From: Lepturacanthus savala
Lineage: Eukaryota; Chordata; Actinopteri; Scombriformes; Trichiuridae
Direction: 5' to 3'
DNA length: 64,000 nt
NCBI GenBank assembly: GCA_030544235.1
Contig: CM060481.1
Span: 17,413,392-17,477,391, forward strand
Positions 60,834 through 64,000 of this stretch are shown piece by piece. Under the pieces are notes generated by a model. That model saw nothing but the letters and a program-made list of their open reading frames with translations. It ran no database searches and was not told the origin of the DNA. The position numbers and the translations under genes were made by a program. Numbering within the stretch: position 1 is the first letter of the stretch; every line of letters starts with the position of its first letter.

Positions 60834-61624
60834 CTGAACAGACAAAGTATTGCAATCCATAGGGGAACCAGCCCTTAGGGTTGACCCCCACAGCACAATC
60901 AGCGGCCCCCTACACCAACCCCCAGCCTGTCCCCTGGGAGGCTGAGATTCAATTCGAGGCTCCAACACCCCTCCAGTCTGTAGCCGTACCGCTCCTTATA
61001 ATAAAAAAAAGGTAAAAAATAGATGAGGATCAACATCCAATTTAGGGTGAGGTTCTACTAATATCAAGGCTTTCAACTGGGGATGGAGCTGCATCCATAT
61101 AAAGCACAAATAAATGGTTTTATCAGTATTTATTTGGTAAAGATATTTTTAAAACTAGTTTCAATCATGAAGAAGAATTGCTATAGTAGTTAGGATGCAT
61201 CACACATGGGCACTAATGCCCTAAGCAATGAGTTGTGGTTCAATTACTGAGCCGTTAGCGGTTGCATGTCACTACATTAATCTGTGTGTAATCCAAAATT
61301 TGGTAAAAAAAAAAATCCCTGTATCAGGTGAATAGAAACAGCTACAGGTCTATTTGGGGCCATTGTTAAGAGTGCTCCATATTTAAGAATTTGTTCTTTG
61401 CATTGGAGTATCTGGGTTCTCCACCTGGCATGATCATGTCTCTCTTTATTTATTATTTTATTTTACTGACAAAGACATATTAAAAACTTCAATATCCTGA
61501 GTTTTGATGAAAAATATATCAGGATTTGTGTGCCTATTTATTCTTAATTCATTCTTTCTTAATTTTAATTTATTCTTAATGAAAGCTTTAGTCTTACAAA
61601 CCAAAGCAAATGGTTCCAGGTACA

Positions 61625-61651
61625 CCCCCCCCCCCCCCCCCCCCCCCCCCC
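61625..61651 (-). repeat. Poly-C tract (poly-G on - strand)
   Basis: An uninterrupted run of about 27 C between GGTACA and ACACCC, about 800 bp from the poly-G tract and complementary to it. Confidence 0.95.
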
Positions 61652-64000
61652 ACACCCTATAAGAGGAACCCTTATTTCTAAGAGTGTAGGGTGAAGGATA
61701 GGGAACAGAACCACACTGGTCCAGTGTTTCTTAAAGAAACTCCACCAAGGACAGTGAGCTACAGAAAGTGCAAAGAGCGGGCTTGACTTTCAGTTTAGTT
61801 TGTGTGTTTTTTGTGGTGCGTAGCACAGCAGGAAAAGCCCTTGTGTAACGTAACTGAAACCGTCTCTATCTCCTCTGACCGCCTGTTCTCCAGGACAGCT
61901 TTCACTGGCTGATTAGAGCCACGCTGCACTTCTCCAGACAGACGCCTGGAAGAGAATGAATGTAAAGTGGCTTCCCTGAGAGCATGCCAATAAAGTTCAT
62001 ATGTTTTAAATATTCTGCAGTCATCGAGCCACAGGGGATAGCATACAGTGCTTATGAGAGGGTAAATTGCAGTAGATTTGACTCCTTCAGTTTAAATGAA
62101 AATGCTTCTTGTAAGCAGGAAATAGATGCTTTGTTTTCCCCTGCTCAGCCAACCCATCATCGGTGTAAAACATGTAGTTTATGAGGCCGGCTCAGCAGCG
62201 TCTCCACTAACTGTGCACATTTATATCGCGTATCATGAGGAGAAACGTTCTTTATTTGCATCTCTGTTAAACCAACACAAGCCATGCACTCTTTCAGGTA
62301 GCCATCACTAGCTAAGAGTGCTGTTCTCTTTGGTATATAGCTTGAAAAAATAGTGGAAAAAAAAGGTCAAAGCTCTGCAGTGGTCATTTCTTCCAAAGGT
62401 TACTGAACAGTGGTAACAACCTTTTTTTAATGGCCTGCTGGACAAAATTGAAAATGTCAAGACATTTACAGTAGTTACATTTACAGACTTTACAGTGTCT
62501 GTGTCATGTTGCTCATACAAAGCAGAATATCTGGCCTCTAATTCCACATCCTCATCTTATAAACTGACTAATGCACTGCATGATGATTGCATGTTTCAAT
62601 CAGATATAAATATCATTGAAATATAACGGTTATTATATGCGCATGCAAACATATGTTTGATGAACATTTATCATGTTGTCCTGTTTGTATTCGGTTACCA
62701 AATGTTCTCAAAAACCCACAATTCATCTTGGATCCCATGTTTTCGGTGACGGAATTTCAACTTTGAGCAAACACTGAAATATGAATATGTTAAAAGAAAC
62801 TGAGAGCAGACCGTACATCTTTTAGTTTAGTTATGTTAATTTTTTTTGTTTGTTTTTTAAAGAAAAAAAGTGCATTTACAAGATGAATAACTTGGGGCTT
62901 CATTGACACCGAATGGAAAATGCGGTGAGTCAAGTTAGGACCGTTGGGCTTTGCAAAATATTATGGATATTCTTAGCAAAAAACAAAGGAATGGAATTTA
63001 CATTTACACAATGGAAGAGTGACAAATAAAAGGTGGAGGAAATGCCATGCCAGACTAAAACGTATTCAGAATTCCTGCAGATCAACCCTCAGCAGCTTCT
63101 ATCCAAAATATATTCACCTGAAATGACCTCAAAAACCCAGGTCACCTCAGTGCGGGAATGTTGGCATTGGTTTTAAAATAACAAATATGCAATTCAGAAG
63201 CATTTCTCTAAGGATGAAGACCATATTTGAGAAGCTCATTCCTGAGAATAATCTAAAGTGTTCCCCCTTTCTAAGTCCAATTATGTAAATTTGAGAGAGA
63301 AAAAAAAAATGTGAAGGTCAAATCTCTGATTTTTTACTAGAGCATCTGAGAGTCCGGGAAAGAAGCTTCTTATTGTTTGAAACGACCAGAAGGGGGCAGA
63401 AACATCTCAGTTTTAAATGCGGTCCTGTATTTTCACACTGGAATCTCAACACCTTTAACCTATATGTTATCAATGTTTCATTTGTCCACTATCAAGCTTT
63501 ATTTGGCAGCTGCACATATGGGACAAACACTCATTTTAATGCGTGCATTTCTATTGTTTGCAAGAGTGCAAAAAGTCAAACAAAGCTGCAATGTAGGTAG
63601 TGTGCAAAGGAAGATTATCTGCTTAACTCAAGGCTGCTGAACTAATAGACTTTGGTGTAAATGTGCTGTTTGTCATGCAAACAGAGTGAACTGCTAATAA
63701 CACAGCCATGAGTGTGCCCTGCTGCACACAGGGCTGGAAGCAGCCAGCGATTGGCGGCCTGCTGGTGGGGAAACATCCTGACTGCCTGGAGCCAAAGACC
63801 TGGAGTCATGCTGATGTTAAGTCATGCTAATTCAATGGTCCCAGCAGGGCTTGTAAAAAGTTACCCTGCTCTTGCAGGACGAGAGGTTTCGTCCGTTTTA
63901 CTGTAGCCTATTAAAACACCCACCCAGTGAGCCTGCTGCGGCTTCCCATACGTGGGGGTGTTGACTAATATATTTGGACCTTATTTGGAGCTTGTTTGCT

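Larger units (their letters stand above)
59948..64000. other. Intergenic 3' part of window
   Basis: No supported gene. It contains the homopolymer runs at 60.8 and 61.6 kb and otherwise unremarkable AT-rich sequence up to the edge. Confidence 0.5.

Noticed and set aside
1..64000. Search for a novel multi-gene system, CRISPR or phage-like module
   Set aside because: The window is ordinary vertebrate nuclear DNA; nothing resembles such a system.

Overview
This window looks like nuclear DNA from a teleost fish. The evidence is short exons with GT-AG introns, many CA/TA microsatellites, an AT-rich background, and remnants of transposon families that are typical of ray-finned fish genomes: a Tc1-like element, tRNA-derived SINE-like copies and short palindromic hAT-like elements. 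I see no bacterial, viral or organellar features, no tRNA or rRNA genes and no CRISPR. Family assignments are from reading the protein by eye, not from a search.

Layout. (1) 1-~6.1 kb, + strand: the last four coding exons of an SHB/SHD-family SH2 adaptor gene, best called shd, whose 5' part lies off the left edge. (2) 13.99-15.19 kb, - strand: an intact single-exon sphingosine-1-phosphate receptor, best called s1pr4, GC-rich against an AT-rich background. (3) 15.3-40.85 kb: about 25 kb with no gene I can support, mostly decayed repeats. It holds a nearly full-length dead Tc1-like element (26.1-27.5 kb), two inverted copies of one dispersed repeat (20.75 and 35.8 kb), and an odd direct-plus-inverted repeat cluster (33.5-34.1 kb). 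(4) 40.85-55.5 kb, + strand: mier2, an ELM2-SANT chromatin co-repressor, read from its CpG-island first exon to the stop codon in 12 exons whose splice phases sum to an open frame of 511 codons. (5) 57.3-59.95 kb, + strand: exon-like segments with matching splice phases from a gene I do not recognise. (6) 60-64 kb: intergenic, with long G and C homopolymer runs.

The genes are not functionally coupled in any operon sense. One is a cytoplasmic phosphotyrosine adaptor, one a lipid-activated GPCR, one a nuclear HDAC-associated co-repressor. Their linkage matters because SHD, S1PR4 and MIER2 all map to human 19p13.3, so the window is a compacted and rearranged piece of that conserved block. That synteny is the main support for naming the paralogs.

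I did not find a previously undescribed biological system. The points most worth checking are the unidentified exons at 57-60 kb, a mier2 cassette exon controlled by closely spaced acceptors, the apparent lack of the mier2 exon(s) encoding the N-terminal segment, and the repeat cluster at 33.5-34.1 kb.
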